A stretch of DNA of 64,000 nucleotides, from NCBI GenBank assembly GCA_026389015.1, contig JAPLIR010000025.1, positions 1 through 64,000 of the forward strand, read 5' to 3'. Source of the stretch: Candidatus Dependentiae bacterium (GTDB lineage Bacteria > Babelota > Babeliae > Babelales > Vermiphilaceae). A program made the position numbers and the translations under genes. The stretch's first letter is position 1. The number at the start of each line of letters is the position of its first letter. Shown here piece by piece: positions 8,465 to 17,411 of this stretch. The notes beneath the pieces are model-generated. The model had not been told where the DNA came from. It ran no database searches and saw only the letters and a program-made list of their open reading frames with translations.

Positions 8465-9880
8465 ATGCAGAAAAAAGTTGTTATTGTCGGTGCTGGTATT
8501 GCGGGTCTGACTGCTGCTACAGATTTGATTAATAAAGGGTATCTTGTTGAGATATATGAAACTAAGCCATATCCAGGGGGTAAGGCTTATGGGTTTCATG
8601 ACGAGCGAGGATACCCTGTTGAGCATTCAGGAAGGGTTTACGGTAAATATTTTTCACTCTATGAATATATGAAACTAATACCTTATAAAAATGCATCTGT
8701 ATTTGATAATCTAGTTCCTATTGAAACATATCTTATGTTGGAAACTTCAACAGGGAAAGTATTTAATCATATTCCAGATGTTACTGCCCGTGGGTTTAAA
8801 GGATATATAGGCCTTATAAAATTAATGCGCAGTTTTGGTGTAAGGTATTGGGATTTGTTTTTTTTATTTATTGAGTCGGTTAAGTATAGATTTTCATCTC
8901 GTTATCGTGATTATTTGAATACCATTAGTTTTAAACAAGCTATGTTAGATGGTTGGGGGCAACGATTTGGAGATTTTATGAGGCAATTTTTGACCATATT
9001 GATATCTGCAAAACCAACCGCTACCGCAAGCAGTATGTATCAAGAATTATTTTTAGTCATGGCTGCAGGTTTGCCCCTACCTAAGGATTGCACAGCAACC
9101 ATTAATCTTTTGAATGGGCCAACATCAGAACGATTCATCGATCCATGGATCGAGGACTTAAAAAATAAGGGCGTTGTGTTTCATTTTAATAGTCCTGTAA
9201 CTATACAGGGCAATACTATCTATCAAGCACAAGATAAAGAAGTAATAGCCGATGCCTATCTGTTTTGTGTTTCATTACCCGTTGCCAAAGAGCTATTTCC
9301 GCAGGAAGTTTTACCTTCAGTTCAATCAGAGCAGTGGACAAATGGTATGCAATTTTATTTAAAAGAGAGACCTTCGTTTTTGCCCCGTGATTACAGTGCT
9401 GGCTTTATTTGGAATCAACCATGGCGATTTGGTTTTTTTATGTATGATAATAATACCTTTTGGAAAAATGTTGTATTGCCTGAGGGCGTTAAGTGTGTTG
9501 CTTCGATTAGTTTTAATGATGCTCTTGGTAATGGAAAGATCTTTGGTAAGCCAATAACTGAATGTGCGCCAGAAGAACTTATTGCTGAAACGCTTGCTCA
9601 ATGTGGTATTGATAAAAATTTAGTGATTGGTTATGTCATTGATCCTGCATTGCATTATGAACAGGGTAAGTGGACTGAATCAATGAGTCTTTTTGTTGTT
9701 ACGCCAGAAGATTACCCTAAGTTAAATGATGGCAAAACGCAGTGTAAGAATAGGTTTTTAGTAGGTGAATTTACCAAAACTTTCAAAGAAATTCCTACTA
9801 TGGAAAAATCGTGCCAAGCTGGTCAAGTTGGAGCGCAGAGAGTTATTGAATATCTAACGAGTGCTTATGTAAAGGGCTAA
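8465..9880 (+). CDS. FAD-dependent amine-oxidase/phytoene-desaturase-like oxidoreductase
   Basis: Flavoprotein of 471 residues. The N-terminus carries the Rossmann dinucleotide-binding signature (VVIVGAGIAGLTAA, then ETKPYPGGKAYGF), and the C-terminus has a second FAD-contact region (FLVGEFTKTF). The fold matches the NAD(P)-binding Rossmann/amine oxidase superfamily that includes phytoene and zeta-carotene desaturases and HpnE-type enzymes; the substrate cannot be told. The ATG at 8465 has AGGGA about 11 bases upstream. No carotenoid or squalene genes are nearby. It sits between metG and a decayed copy of the metG 3' end, and appears to use ATA and AGG codons more than its neighbours, consistent with insertion. 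Confidence 0.75.
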   Translation: MQKKVVIVGAGIAGLTAATDLINKGYLVEIYETKPYPGGKAYGFHDERGYPVEHSGRVYGKYFSLYEYMKLIPYKNASVFDNLVPIETYLMLETSTGKVFNHIPDVTARGFKGYIGLIKLMRSFGVRYWDLFFLFIESVKYRFSSRYRDYLNTISFKQAMLDGWGQRFGDFMRQFLTILISAKPTATASSMYQELFLVMAAGLPLPKDCTATINLLNGPTSERFIDPWIEDLKNKGVVFHFNSPVTIQGNTIYQAQDKEVIADAYLFCVSLPVAKELFPQEVLPSVQSEQWTNGMQFYLKERPSFLPRDYSAGFIWNQPWRFGFFMYDNNTFWKNVVLPEGVKCVASISFNDALGNGKIFGKPITECAPEELIAETLAQCGIDKNLVIGYVIDPALHYEQGKWTESMSLFVVTPEDYPKLNDGKTQCKNRFLVGEFTKTFKEIPTMEKSCQAGQVGAQRVIEYLTSAYVKG

Positions 9881-9899
9881 TATAGATGGCATTTAATTT

Positions 9900-10052
9900 G
9901 TTGGCAAACAAGGTGTGCTTTTTATGGATTTGAATCCATGTAAAATGATGGGTTTTGAATATTATTACATGATGCTTTTTTGCTGTGCACAACAATTAGT
10001 AAACGTTTGTTACCATTGCTGGAACTGTTCCAAATGGAACAAAAGTTCAATA
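9900..10052 (+). pseudogene. Decayed copy of the metG 3' end (about 50 codons)
   Basis: The stretch aligns codon by codon with the last ~50 codons of metG (8187-8338). Recognisable pieces are GGCAA-CAAGGTGTG, TAAAATGATGGG-TTTGAAT and CCAAATGGAACAAAAGTTCA, ending in the same Val-Gln-stop. It is not functional: a T-run has six T where metG has five, giving a frameshift, and two adjacent codons (Lys, Gln in metG) are TAG and TAA. There is no start codon or upstream synthetase sequence. It is either a partial duplication of metG or the tail of a second metG lost when the FAD gene arrived. Confidence 0.85.
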
Positions 10053-10065
10053 AAAAAAAATTTGT

Positions 10066-10141
10066 GATACGATTCATGGATATCAAAATATTTTAGATCT
10101 TTTTAAAGGACTATATTATGAAGCTATCCATGAATCGTATC
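10066..10141. repeat. 17-bp inverted repeat enclosing the glmS ribosome binding site
   Basis: Arms at 10066-10082 and 10125-10141 are perfect reverse complements. The 42-base loop holds the AAAGGA ribosome binding site (about 10105-10110) and the ATG at 10118; the right arm is codons 3-8 of the gene. In mRNA this would put the initiation region inside a closed loop and could modulate translation. A mobile-element relic is the other possibility. Confidence 0.75.
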
Positions 10142-12028
10142 CGTTTTTTTATCATTCTTCTCTTATTAAGTGACCGCTTATCTTACCCCTGCAGCATTGT
10201 GGGCTATCTGGGCGACAACTTCTGTAGTGCTTATATAGAACAAGGGCTCGATCGTCTTGAGTATCGCGGCTACGATTCAGCAGGCTTTGCATGTCTTAAT
10301 GATAATCAAGATCTTGTCGTGCTCAAAGCAGAAGGTAAGTTAGAAAAGCTGAAAGAAAAATTAAAAAAAGATCCCATTGATGGTCACGTTGGCATTGGCC
10401 ACACGCGTTGGGCAACGCATGGCGCAGCAACGGAAACTAATGCGCATCCTCAAACAGGGTGCGGTGCTCGTGTAGCGGTGGTACATAACGGCATTATTGA
10501 AAATCACTATCAACTCAGAGAGCAATTGAAAGCACAGGGTCACGTTTTTAAATCTGAGACTGACACGGAAGTGTTGCCGCATCTTTTAGAAGATTGTCTT
10601 GATAACAATCAAACGTTAAAAGATGCAGCTCTCGAATTAATCGGTAATTTGAAAGGTTCTTTTGCATTTCTTGCATTGATGACAGAACAGCCTGACACTA
10701 TTCTTGCGGTGCGTAAAAGTTCACCAATGTGTGTAGGGCTTGGCACAAACGAAATGTTTATTGCTTCTGATTTTCTTGGCTTTGCGGGAAAAACAAATCA
10801 GGTAGTTTTCTTGCCGGATGAAAGTTTTGCGTTGATTACCAAAGACAGCATTGAGTTGTATAATTTTGATGGGCAGGCGTTGCCGGTGGTAATCAAGACA
10901 CTTGATATCACACCAACAATCTACGACAAATTTCAACACGAACATTATATGCTCAAAGAAATTTATGAGCAACGCAATGCAATTCATGCAGCGGTGAATC
11001 ATTACAAATCGCTTGGTGATGGTGTGTGGGAACAACTGGGCATTTCGGCTGAGTATGCACGGGATTTAAAATCAGTGCATATGTTTGGCTGTGGCACCTC
11101 GTGGCATGCGGCACGCATTGCACAATTCTTTTTTGAGATTATTTGCGGTGTTCCAGCAGCTGCGCATTTAGCGTCTGAATTTCGTTACATGCCGTTCTTT
11201 ACGTCTCCCAATTGCGTATATGTTGCCATTTCACAATCGGGCGAAACAGCTGACACGTTAGAAGCATTGCGTATGATTAACTTGGTGAATATTCCCGTGG
11301 TTACGTTGACCAATGTGCCGTCAAGCACCATGGCACGCGAAGCATTAGGTCATCTGCCACTCAAGGCTGGCCCGGAAATTGCCGTAGCTTCAACCAAAGC
11401 ATTCACTACGCAAATTACCGCACTCTATTGGCTTGCTCATTATTTAGCGCTCACCAAGGGTATTATCACGCAAGAAGAGATGACACAAGCGGAGCAAAAT
11501 TTGTTTGAGGCAGCTGATGCATTGCAGGCTGTCATTGACACGTACAGACTTTCTATTATTCAAACGCACGCAAAAAAATATGCACAAGCAAAACGATTTA
11601 TGTATTTAGGCCGCCATATTGGTTATCCATTTGCCATGGAAGGTGCGTTGAAGCTTAAAGAAATTTCGTACATTTTTGCGCAAGGATATCCTGCCGGTGA
11701 ATTGAAGCATGGCTCAATAGCTCTTGTAGACCTTGAAACACCGACCTTAATTTTTTCACATTTAGATCCTGTGATTTATCAAAAGCTGGTGTCGAATGCA
11801 CAAGAAGTCAAAGCACGCAAGGGACATTTGATAGCATTTGTTTTTGAAGGGCAAGAGGAACTCATTAAAATTGCCGACCAATCATTTATTATTCCTCGAG
11901 TGGCTCCACTACTCGAGCCGCTTGTTATGGCTGGCTTAATGCAATTTTTTGCGTATCAGGTGGCAAAAGAGTTGGGACATGATATTGATAAGCCTCGTAA
12001 CTTGGCTAAAGCAGTAACGGTTGAGTAG
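10118..12028 (+). CDS. glmS: Glucosamine-6-phosphate synthase with hydrophobic N-terminal extension
   Basis: Glutamine:fructose-6-phosphate amidotransferase, first step of amino-sugar synthesis for cell-wall precursors. The glutaminase half keeps RLEYRGYDSAG, GHTRWATHG, HNGIIEN and SETDTEV; the two SIS isomerase domains keep CGTSWHA and SQSGETADTLEALR; the C-terminus is the usual DKPRNLAKAVTVE. Unlike normal GlmS, whose catalytic Cys directly follows the initiator Met, the Cys is residue 25, behind a basic-hydrophobic segment (RIRFFIILLLLS), and is followed by Ser instead of Gly. No start codon precedes that Cys, so the nucleophile becomes N-terminal only if the extension is cut off. A canonical paralogue begins at 63363. 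Confidence 0.9.
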   Translation: MKLSMNRIRFFIILLLLSDRLSYPCSIVGYLGDNFCSAYIEQGLDRLEYRGYDSAGFACLNDNQDLVVLKAEGKLEKLKEKLKKDPIDGHVGIGHTRWATHGAATETNAHPQTGCGARVAVVHNGIIENHYQLREQLKAQGHVFKSETDTEVLPHLLEDCLDNNQTLKDAALELIGNLKGSFAFLALMTEQPDTILAVRKSSPMCVGLGTNEMFIASDFLGFAGKTNQVVFLPDESFALITKDSIELYNFDGQALPVVIKTLDITPTIYDKFQHEHYMLKEIYEQRNAIHAAVNHYKSLGDGVWEQLGISAEYARDLKSVHMFGCGTSWHAARIAQFFFEIICGVPAAAHLASEFRYMPFFTSPNCVYVAISQSGETADTLEALRMINLVNIPVVTLTNVPSSTMAREALGHLPLKAGPEIAVASTKAFTTQITALYWLAHYLALTKGIITQEEMTQAEQNLFEAADALQAVIDTYRLSIIQTHAKKYAQAKRFMYLGRHIGYPFAMEGALKLKEISYIFAQGYPAGELKHGSIALVDLETPTLIFSHLDPVIYQKLVSNAQEVKARKGHLIAFVFEGQEELIKIADQSFIIPRVAPLLEPLVMAGLMQFFAYQVAKELGHDIDKPRNLAKAVTVE

Positions 12029-12046
12029 AAGTTATTTAGTTTGAAT

Positions 12047-12085
12047 AAAAAAGAGCCTCACTAATTTTAGTAAGGCTCTTTTTTT
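12047..12085. terminator. Bidirectional intrinsic terminator after glmS
   Basis: An A-run, GAGCCT stem, partly paired ACT/AGT centre, AGGCTC stem and T-run lie between the convergent glmS (plus) and the 12116-12544 gene (minus). The A-run and T-run on either side allow termination in both directions. Confidence 0.85.
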
Positions 12086-12115
12086 ATAATTAACTCATGA
12101 AGATGAGAGGGAGAA

Positions 12116-12544
12116 TTATTCTCCTGTCACGATTTTGGTGACATAGCTTGCGCTGCATGAACCGGCAATGATGCCGAGTAATTGAGAACAAAGCATTTTC
12201 CAGTTTGAGGTGTCGATTGTTTTGTGAAGCGCAGCGGTACCAAGTAATGCTGCTATTACTTTTGCTTCTCCCGTAAGTTGATCTCTACAAATACCGGTTC
12301 TGGCATGAAGACGTACATGGGTTATGTCTGGTAAAATTCTGCTTCGTAAAAATTCGACTAACACGCCTGCAGCTGCGCCTATGCCAAAACTTTTTGCAAA
12401 TTCCTGAGCATATGTTGCATAATCAAAGCTTATTTGTTCTTCTACCGTTTGATCGGTATTTTGTTCTAAAGCTTCATCGGCAAGACTGAGGTGACTACCG
12501 AATACCAGCAAAGATAACGCTAGAAATATGCATGGCTTTGTCAT
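12116..12544 (-). CDS. Small exported protein of unknown function
   Basis: A 142-residue protein with a clear signal peptide (basic MTKP, hydrophobic FLALSLLVFGSHLSLA, probable cleavage after LADEA or LA). The mature part has a Gly/Ala-rich hydrophobic stretch (FGIGAAAGVLVEFL) and a second one (VIAALLGTAALH), with three Cys that could form disulfides. AAGGAG seven bases upstream of the start on the minus strand supports it. No family recognised. It resembles in style, not clearly in sequence, the other small exported proteins of the window. Confidence 0.6.
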   Translation of the reverse strand: MTKPCIFLALSLLVFGSHLSLADEALEQNTDQTVEEQISFDYATYAQEFAKSFGIGAAAGVLVEFLRSRILPDITHVRLHARTGICRDQLTGEAKVIAALLGTAALHKTIDTSNWKMLCSQLLGIIAGSCSASYVTKIVTGE

Positions 12545-12579
12545 AAGGGACTCCTTATTGTGGGGAATAGAAAAATGCT

Positions 12580-12636
12580 TTCATCGACATCATACTATTG
12601 AACTTATAAAAAATTCAATAATGTGATGTCGATGAA
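12580..12636 (-). terminator. Long hairpin downstream of topA
   Basis: Outer arms 12580-12592 and 12624-12636 are perfect 13-bp complements; after a four-base internal mismatch, inner arms 12597-12602 and 12614-12619 pair again. It lies just past the topA stop and before the next minus-strand gene, and on the minus strand a short T-rich run follows. A topA transcription terminator is the simplest reading. Confidence 0.65.
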
Positions 12637-12640
12637 TTTC

Positions 12641-14905
12641 TTATGCTTTTTCTACTTTTTTATAGCCACATTTTTTGTCGTGGCAGAGTAAGGTAATGGT
12701 GCCATCTTTAGCTACTTTTTTAACTAAGAAGGGTAACTTGCAGTCAGGACACGGTGTTTCTACGATATCGCCAAACACAGCAAACTTACATTTTGGATAG
12801 TTTGAACATCCCCAGAAGCTGCCGCCGCGCCATTTACGTTGCACCACTTCACCACCGTCCGCTGGACATGGAAATCCGGCCTTGATTTTGTGAATGTATT
12901 TGCACGTTGGGTAATTTGAGCAGGCAATGAATGGTCCATAGCGACCAACAACTTGGCGTAGTGGACTGCCGCAGGTTGGACATTTTTCATCAAGTACTTT
13001 TGGTTCTTCTGCTTCAACGCATTCAAGTTTATTTTCTTCTGTTCGGTGGAAGTTGCAGGTGAAGGTACATTCAGGATAGTTAGGGCAACCTAAGAATTCA
13101 CCTGTTTTGCCAAAGCGAACAATTAATTGTTCTTTCTTACAATTAGGGCAAATAACTTCAGTTTTTTCTACGGTACGCTTGCTATCTTTGCCTTTAAATT
13201 TAGTTAAATCTTTTTGGAACCCTGTATAAAATTCCCTTAAAAGCTTGTCTCGTTCAAGATCACCACTTGCTACTTTATCTAAATCTTCTTCCAAGTGCGC
13301 CGTAAACTTAATGTCCATAATGTCGGGTAAATTTTCCACGAGCATTCTGGTGACGATCATGCCAAGTTCTGTTGGTACAAAGCGTTTTTTGTCATCCAGT
13401 GTTGTGTAAGAACGTGCTTGGATGGTACTTAAAATTGTTGCATAAGTACTTGGACGGCCTATGCCTTCTTTTTCCATTTCTTTAACCAACGAACCTTCAG
13501 TATATTTTGGTGGTGGTTGGGTAAAGTGTTGTTTTGGATCAATCTTTTCTAAATCAATAGCTTCTTTTGCTTTCAACGTTGCCGGAATAGTAACCTTACC
13601 TTCTTTTTCTTCTTGGTCATCAGAGGCTGAATATACCTTTAAGTAACCATCAAAAATCAAGGTTGAGCCAGTAACACGGAAGGTGAATGTGCCACCCTCG
13701 ATAGTCACTTGACGTTGTGCATATTGAGCCGGTGTCATTTGGCAGGCAACAAAGCGCTTCCAAATTAATTCGTATAATTTTAAGGCATCTTTAGGTAAAT
13801 AAGCTTTAACCTTATCGGGTGTCAGGTTAACGTCAATAGGGCGAATCGCTTCGTGCGCGTCTTGTGCTTTGCCTTTTTTACTTTTTTCAAAGTTATTTGC
13901 TTTGGTTGGCACGTACTCTTTTGAATAGTGCTTTTTGAGGTATTCGCGGGTTTGTGTGAGTGCCGTGTCAGAAATTCTGAGCGAGTCGGTACGCATATAA
14001 GTAATTAAAGCTACGGGCGAACTAGCATCACCAAGCGGCATACCTTCGTATAATTTTTGTGCCACTTGCATGATTTTTTTAACCGAAAAGCCTAGTTGGT
14101 TAAAACCTGCTTGTTGCAAGGTACTGGTCATAAATGGCGGTAGCGGATTTTTGATTCTAGTTTTATCGATGATAGATTCAATAACAAAATCACTTTTTTT
14201 GAGCTTTTCTACAATAGCTTGTGCTTCTTTTTCGCTTTTGATTTCAGCTTTTTTCTTATTGATGTGCGTTAACGCGGCAATAAGGTGTGCTTTGCCATGA
14301 GCAAAATCACCATCAATGGTCCAGTATTCTTCAGGTTTAAAGCCTCGAATTTCTTCTTCGCGGTCGGCAATTAAACGCAATGCAACCGATTGTACACGGC
14401 CAGCTGATAAGCCTTTGGCAATTTTTTTCCACAAGACAGGAGAAACTTCATAGCCCACCCAACGATCAAGAACACGGCGAGCTTGTTGAGCATTCACCTT
14501 GGGCATATCAATTTCGCCTGGATTTTCTATGGCTGCCTTAATTGCTGGTTCAGTAATTTCGTTAAAAGAAATACGATGAATTTTGCTTTTATCTTTTACG
14601 ACTTTTTTGATGTCTTCTGCTATATGCCATGCAATAATTTCACCCTCACGGTCAGGATCGGGTGCAAGATAAATATCTGCGGCAGTAGAAGCTTCTTTGC
14701 AGATATCTGCAATAGTTTTATCTTTATCGGGCATCACCACGTATTCTATATTGATTGTGTCTTTATCAATGGTCACGCCAATCTTTTTTGCAGGCAGATC
14801 TTTGATATGTCCAACAGTGGACATGATTTTAAAGTCCTTGCCAAGGAACTTGGAAATCGTTTTGATCTTTGCGGGAGACTCTACTATGAGTAGCTTTTTT
14901 GCCAT
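12641..14905 (-). CDS. topA: DNA topoisomerase I
   Basis: Type IA topoisomerase (754 aa) that relaxes negative supercoils. The N-terminal TOPRIM domain shows LLIVESPAKIKTI and the acidic PDPDREGEIIAWH. The catalytic Tyr is about residue 302 in ITYMRTDSLRIS. The core ends with GIGRPSTYA. The C-terminus carries four Cys4-type zinc ribbons (CPNC...C, CPTC...C, CPADG...C, CPDC...C), within the usual family range. The N-terminal MAKKLLIVESP is a standard TopA start. Confidence 0.96.
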   Translation of the reverse strand: MAKKLLIVESPAKIKTISKFLGKDFKIMSTVGHIKDLPAKKIGVTIDKDTINIEYVVMPDKDKTIADICKEASTAADIYLAPDPDREGEIIAWHIAEDIKKVVKDKSKIHRISFNEITEPAIKAAIENPGEIDMPKVNAQQARRVLDRWVGYEVSPVLWKKIAKGLSAGRVQSVALRLIADREEEIRGFKPEEYWTIDGDFAHGKAHLIAALTHINKKKAEIKSEKEAQAIVEKLKKSDFVIESIIDKTRIKNPLPPFMTSTLQQAGFNQLGFSVKKIMQVAQKLYEGMPLGDASSPVALITYMRTDSLRISDTALTQTREYLKKHYSKEYVPTKANNFEKSKKGKAQDAHEAIRPIDVNLTPDKVKAYLPKDALKLYELIWKRFVACQMTPAQYAQRQVTIEGGTFTFRVTGSTLIFDGYLKVYSASDDQEEKEGKVTIPATLKAKEAIDLEKIDPKQHFTQPPPKYTEGSLVKEMEKEGIGRPSTYATILSTIQARSYTTLDDKKRFVPTELGMIVTRMLVENLPDIMDIKFTAHLEEDLDKVASGDLERDKLLREFYTGFQKDLTKFKGKDSKRTVEKTEVICPNCKKEQLIVRFGKTGEFLGCPNYPECTFTCNFHRTEENKLECVEAEEPKVLDEKCPTCGSPLRQVVGRYGPFIACSNYPTCKYIHKIKAGFPCPADGGEVVQRKWRGGSFWGCSNYPKCKFAVFGDIVETPCPDCKLPFLVKKVAKDGTITLLCHDKKCGYKKVEKA

Positions 14906-15164
14906 GCCTAACCTTTATCCTTCGTTCAATGCGAATAAAATCTATAACCTCGCGCTCTATTTCATTAATGTTATAAAGCAAAATCATTTAAAAGCAATTG
15001 CTTATTTTAAACGAGATGTTAATAACTTTGCTCTATTACTATCTTTAGAATAAGGCAATTATTTTCTAAATGTCAAATAAAATATTGAATCGCTTGAGAA
15101 TTGTATCGTTCTATGCTACTTTTTGCTGGTGATTAAAAAGTATTTTTTATGATAAGGGAGTTCA

Positions 15165-15953
15165 ATGCAATTATTAGATGTGTGGAAGAATACATTAACC
15201 TTATATAAACCGCAAAATTTAAAGCTTTTTTTCTTGGTTACCCTCAAATCGGTGGTAGAGACCTATAAAATTATGGTGGGTACCTTTTGGCCTCTTGTTG
15301 TGGGGTGTTCTGCGATAATGATTATTTCTGGTATTTTGCTAAAGCCATGGATTCCTATTGTTCTAGTATCAGGAGAGATACCAGATTCGGTATCATTACT
15401 TACTGTTTTATTACTCATGTTGGCAGTAATAGCTCCTTTTTTAAGTTTTTATTATCTATATTTTTTAATGTATTTGATCGCTCGACCTTCTGTAGATCTA
15501 AAAGACTATGCGTATCTTAAACAATATTGCCGTTATTTTTTCTGGTTTTTAATAGTTTTTGTGCTTCCCTTTGAGTTTCCCATTAAGGCAATAGTCTTAT
15601 TTTTGGGATTTTTTACTGATTATTTTACATTTTTTTATCTTGATTCACATGGTGGATTTTATACGTTATTCCCCTCAATAAAGCGAGCAGGGAAGATGCT
15701 GTTATATACACTGCCAGTAGTGATACCATTAATAGTATTATCCTATGCATATGCATTTGGAATAAAATTTTTATTTTGGTTTGGCTCTGTAGAAGAATCC
15801 ATTAAGGCATTCTTGGCATGCCCCTTGGCGATGTCTTTGTTTGTTTTTATAGATATCTTTATAGTACAACCAATTTCCATCTGCGTTATGAGCAATCTGT
15901 ACACCAAATACCTGCATGAGAATTTTGAACTCTATTTTGAGCAAAAGGGTTAA
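15165..15953 (+). CDS. Multi-pass membrane protein of unknown function
   Basis: No family recognised. The protein is 262 residues with about six hydrophobic segments, an amphipathic N-terminus (VWKNTLTLYKPQNLK) and very few charged residues between segments. AAGGGAG eight bases before the ATG is a strong ribosome binding site. It ends two bases before the first plsC and is probably the first gene of the long acyltransferase-Bat-peptidase operon, hinting at an envelope role. The 14906-15164 gap before it is AT-rich, and I see no gene or clear promoter in it. Confidence 0.65.
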   Translation: MQLLDVWKNTLTLYKPQNLKLFFLVTLKSVVETYKIMVGTFWPLVVGCSAIMIISGILLKPWIPIVLVSGEIPDSVSLLTVLLLMLAVIAPFLSFYYLYFLMYLIARPSVDLKDYAYLKQYCRYFFWFLIVFVLPFEFPIKAIVLFLGFFTDYFTFFYLDSHGGFYTLFPSIKRAGKMLLYTLPVVIPLIVLSYAYAFGIKFLFWFGSVEESIKAFLACPLAMSLFVFIDIFIVQPISICVMSNLYTKYLHENFELYFEQKG

Positions 15954-15955
15954 TA

Positions 15956-16675
15956 ATGAATATTCTTGCATTCATTCGCACGCTTATCTCTAAATTTTTA
16001 TTGGTAGTAATATTTATCCTCTTTGCGCCCGGCATTATGATTGCCGCAGCAATTCCCAAAAAATGGCTTTTTAATAGCCGGATATTTTTTATGTTTGGCG
16101 ATCTTTTATTGTGGTTCATTCTCAAGGCTTCTTTTTTGCCTGTTAAGGTTTTTGGATTAGAAAATGTTACCAAGGAACCATCGGTTTTTGTGGCAAATCA
16201 TCAATCGCGGCTTGATATGTCGTTAGTTAATGAAGTGGTAAAAAGTCGGCCGCATATATGGATGGCTACTGCTGACATTAAACGTATGCCTGTCTATCGA
16301 TGGTTGACCAATTTTTTGGTTTTAGTAGATGTAGAAACACCTATGAAAGCTATGCGGTCATTATTAGAAGCAATTAAATTGTTAAATGGTAGTAAGCTTG
16401 ATTTAGTTATATTTCCTGAAGGTGCTATATATAATGATGGTGTGTTACACGATTTTTTTTCTGGGTTTGCTGTCGTAGCAAAAAAAACAGGACGTCCCGT
16501 CGTGCCGATATGTATTCAGGGTGTTGAAAAAGCTTATCCGCTTAAAACATTCCTCGTCACGAGGGTTCCTATCACCGTTACTGTTGGCAAGCCGTTTGTG
16601 TATCAAGAGCATGATACTGAAGAAGTATTTAAAGAGCGGGTACGTGCCTGGTTTATTGAAACTCTAAAAGCATAA
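15956..16675 (+). CDS. PlsC-type lysophospholipid acyltransferase, copy 1
   Basis: 1-acyl-glycerol-3-phosphate O-acyltransferase family (LPLAT), acting at the inner membrane in phospholipid synthesis. Motif I is HQSRLD (H-x4-D, His about residue 82) and the substrate motif is FPEGAIYNDG. An N-terminal hydrophobic anchor precedes it. AAAGGG seven bases before the ATG supports the start. It is first of three tandem homologues of nearly equal length (about 240 aa) with the same IRTLIS/LRTLLS opening and the same ending style (KPFVYQEHDTEEVFKERV). Confidence 0.88.
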   Translation: MNILAFIRTLISKFLLVVIFILFAPGIMIAAAIPKKWLFNSRIFFMFGDLLLWFILKASFLPVKVFGLENVTKEPSVFVANHQSRLDMSLVNEVVKSRPHIWMATADIKRMPVYRWLTNFLVLVDVETPMKAMRSLLEAIKLLNGSKLDLVIFPEGAIYNDGVLHDFFSGFAVVAKKTGRPVVPICIQGVEKAYPLKTFLVTRVPITVTVGKPFVYQEHDTEEVFKERVRAWFIETLKA

Positions 16676-16685
16676 AAGGTGAATT

Positions 16686-17411
16686 GTGAAAATGCTTATA
16701 GTCTTACGAACATTATTGTCCTATTTTTTGTTGGCAGCGTTAGTCATTGTTTTTATGCCATTCTTTTTTATCATTACTTTTATTCCTGTGGGATCTCTTT
16801 TTAAAAGCAGATTGTTTTTTTGTATTTGGTATGTATTTTATCGTTTAATGCTGTATTGTTATTTTCTGTCGGTAACAATTAAGGGGCGAGAAAACATACC
16901 AAATGAAGCGGCTATTTTTGCGGTCAATCATCAGTCAATGATGGATATACCCTTAGTTGATGTGATACTAGCTGGACGACCTCATGTATACCTTGCAAAT
17001 TTAACCTATAGAAAATCATTATTACTTACATGGCTTACTAGAATTTCATGGCCGATTGATGATTCAACACCGTTAAAAGCGATGAAAAGCTTGTTGCGGG
17101 CAATAAAGGAAATTAATAATAATCCAAGTATACATGCAATTATTTTTCCGGAAGCTGGTCGTTATGTTGATGGTAAGGTTCATGATTTTTTTTCTGGGTT
17201 TGTATTATTAGCAAAAAAAACTGGTCGTCCTGTCGTGCCGCTTTGTATATTTGGTATTAATAAAGCGTATCCTCCCTATTCTTTTTTAATTCATAGGGTA
17301 CCTATTACCATAGTGATTGGTAAGCCGTTTATCTATCAAGAGCACGATACTGATCAAGTATTTAAAGATCGTGTATATACGTGGTTTCTAGAACAACAAA
17401 AGGGTGCTTAA
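16686..17411 (+). CDS. PlsC-type acyltransferase, copy 2, variant FPEA motif
   Basis: Same LPLAT family and layout as copy 1, with motif HQSMMD intact at about residue 82. The second conserved motif, normally FPEG(T)R, reads FPEAGRYVDG: the Gly after Glu is replaced by Ala and the next two residues are shifted. This may alter acceptor specificity or weaken activity. I favour the GTG at 16686 because AAAGG lies six bases upstream; an ATG at 16692 is the alternative. The stop shares one base with the next start (TAATG). Confidence 0.85.
   Translation: MKMLIVLRTLLSYFLLAALVIVFMPFFFIITFIPVGSLFKSRLFFCIWYVFYRLMLYCYFLSVTIKGRENIPNEAAIFAVNHQSMMDIPLVDVILAGRPHVYLANLTYRKSLLLTWLTRISWPIDDSTPLKAMKSLLRAIKEINNNPSIHAIIFPEAGRYVDGKVHDFFSGFVLLAKKTGRPVVPLCIFGINKAYPPYSFLIHRVPITIVIGKPFIYQEHDTDQVFKDRVYTWFLEQQKGA

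Noticed and set aside
8465-9880. Assigning the flavoprotein as a carotenoid biosynthesis enzyme
   Set aside because: Only the general FAD/amine oxidase fold is visible and no other carotenoid or squalene genes are in the window.
9900-10052. A small independent gene between the FAD gene and glmS
   Set aside because: The sequence is explained base by base as a decayed copy of the metG end with frameshift and stops.
10066-10141. glmS ribozyme in the leader
   Set aside because: The leader is too short and lacks the multi-pseudoknot layout; only a simple inverted repeat is present.
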